A DNA stretch of 13,395 nucleotides from an uncultured Mycoplasmatota bacterium (lineage in GTDB: Bacteria; Bacillota_I; Bacilli_A; RF39; UBA660). Location: contig CANSDD010000039.1 of assembly GCA_947645535.1 (NCBI GenBank), positions 1 to 13,395 of the forward strand, read 5' to 3'. The notes under the pieces were generated by a model that did no database searches, was not told the origin of the DNA, and saw only the letters and a list, made by a program, of their open reading frames with translations. Below are positions 13,395 to 13,395 of this stretch, piece after piece. Position 1 is the first letter of the stretch, and each line of letters begins with the position of its first letter. The position numbers and the translations under genes are program-made.

Positions 13395-13395
13395 C

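Noticed and set aside
13372..13395. Plus-strand promoter near the right edge (TTGACG)
   Set aside because: No -10 box at a usable distance before the window ends.

Overview
The window is AT-rich DNA from a Gram-positive, probably spore-forming Bacillota. The evidence is strong AGGAGG-type ribosome binding sites, spoVS, an mreC-mreD pair preceded by radC and a SPOR-domain gene in the arrangement known from Bacillus, a tRNA-Gly(TCC) with encoded CCA, and a MarR-regulated ABC exporter pair. TGA acts as a stop (end of mreC), so the code is the standard bacterial one. The species cannot be named from this sequence.

Positions 1-700 look like the edge of a mobile element. The first 52 bases are the 5' end of a serine recombinase gene on the minus strand. 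Ahead of it lie three copies of a 26-bp repeat, an unrecognised small gene (244-528), and a degenerate tRNA-like sequence (621-681) that may be an integration relic.

Positions 700-6100 form the conserved block. A two-TM membrane protein gene is followed after 8 bp by proS, which ends in its own terminator. Then come a SPOR-domain membrane protein, radC, mreC and mreD, which overlap or are closely spaced. This resembles the Bacillus order spoIIB-maf-radC-mreB-mreC-mreD with maf and mreB missing. spoVS converges on mreD. Upstream of spoVS is a 58-codon gene at 6427-6603 whose promoter carries a perfect palindrome and which is divergent from a small Cro/CI-type regulator.

Positions 6950-8630 are an accessory stretch. 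tRNA-Gly(TCC), with its own promoter and terminator, is followed by an inverted, internally trimmed copy of its D-to-variable region. That copy sits just beyond the stop codon of an unrecognised 255-aa protein with nuclease-like residues on the minus strand. A small membrane ORF with a possible frameshift follows. The 294 bp between that ORF and marR hold only the marR promoter and candidate operator.

Positions 8630-13395 are a drug-export style operon: a MarR regulator and two ABC half-transporters that together make one degenerate and one consensus ATPase site. The second subunit has an extracellular insertion of about 215 residues. A strong two-way terminator ends the operon, with the possible tail of a convergent gene at the right edge.
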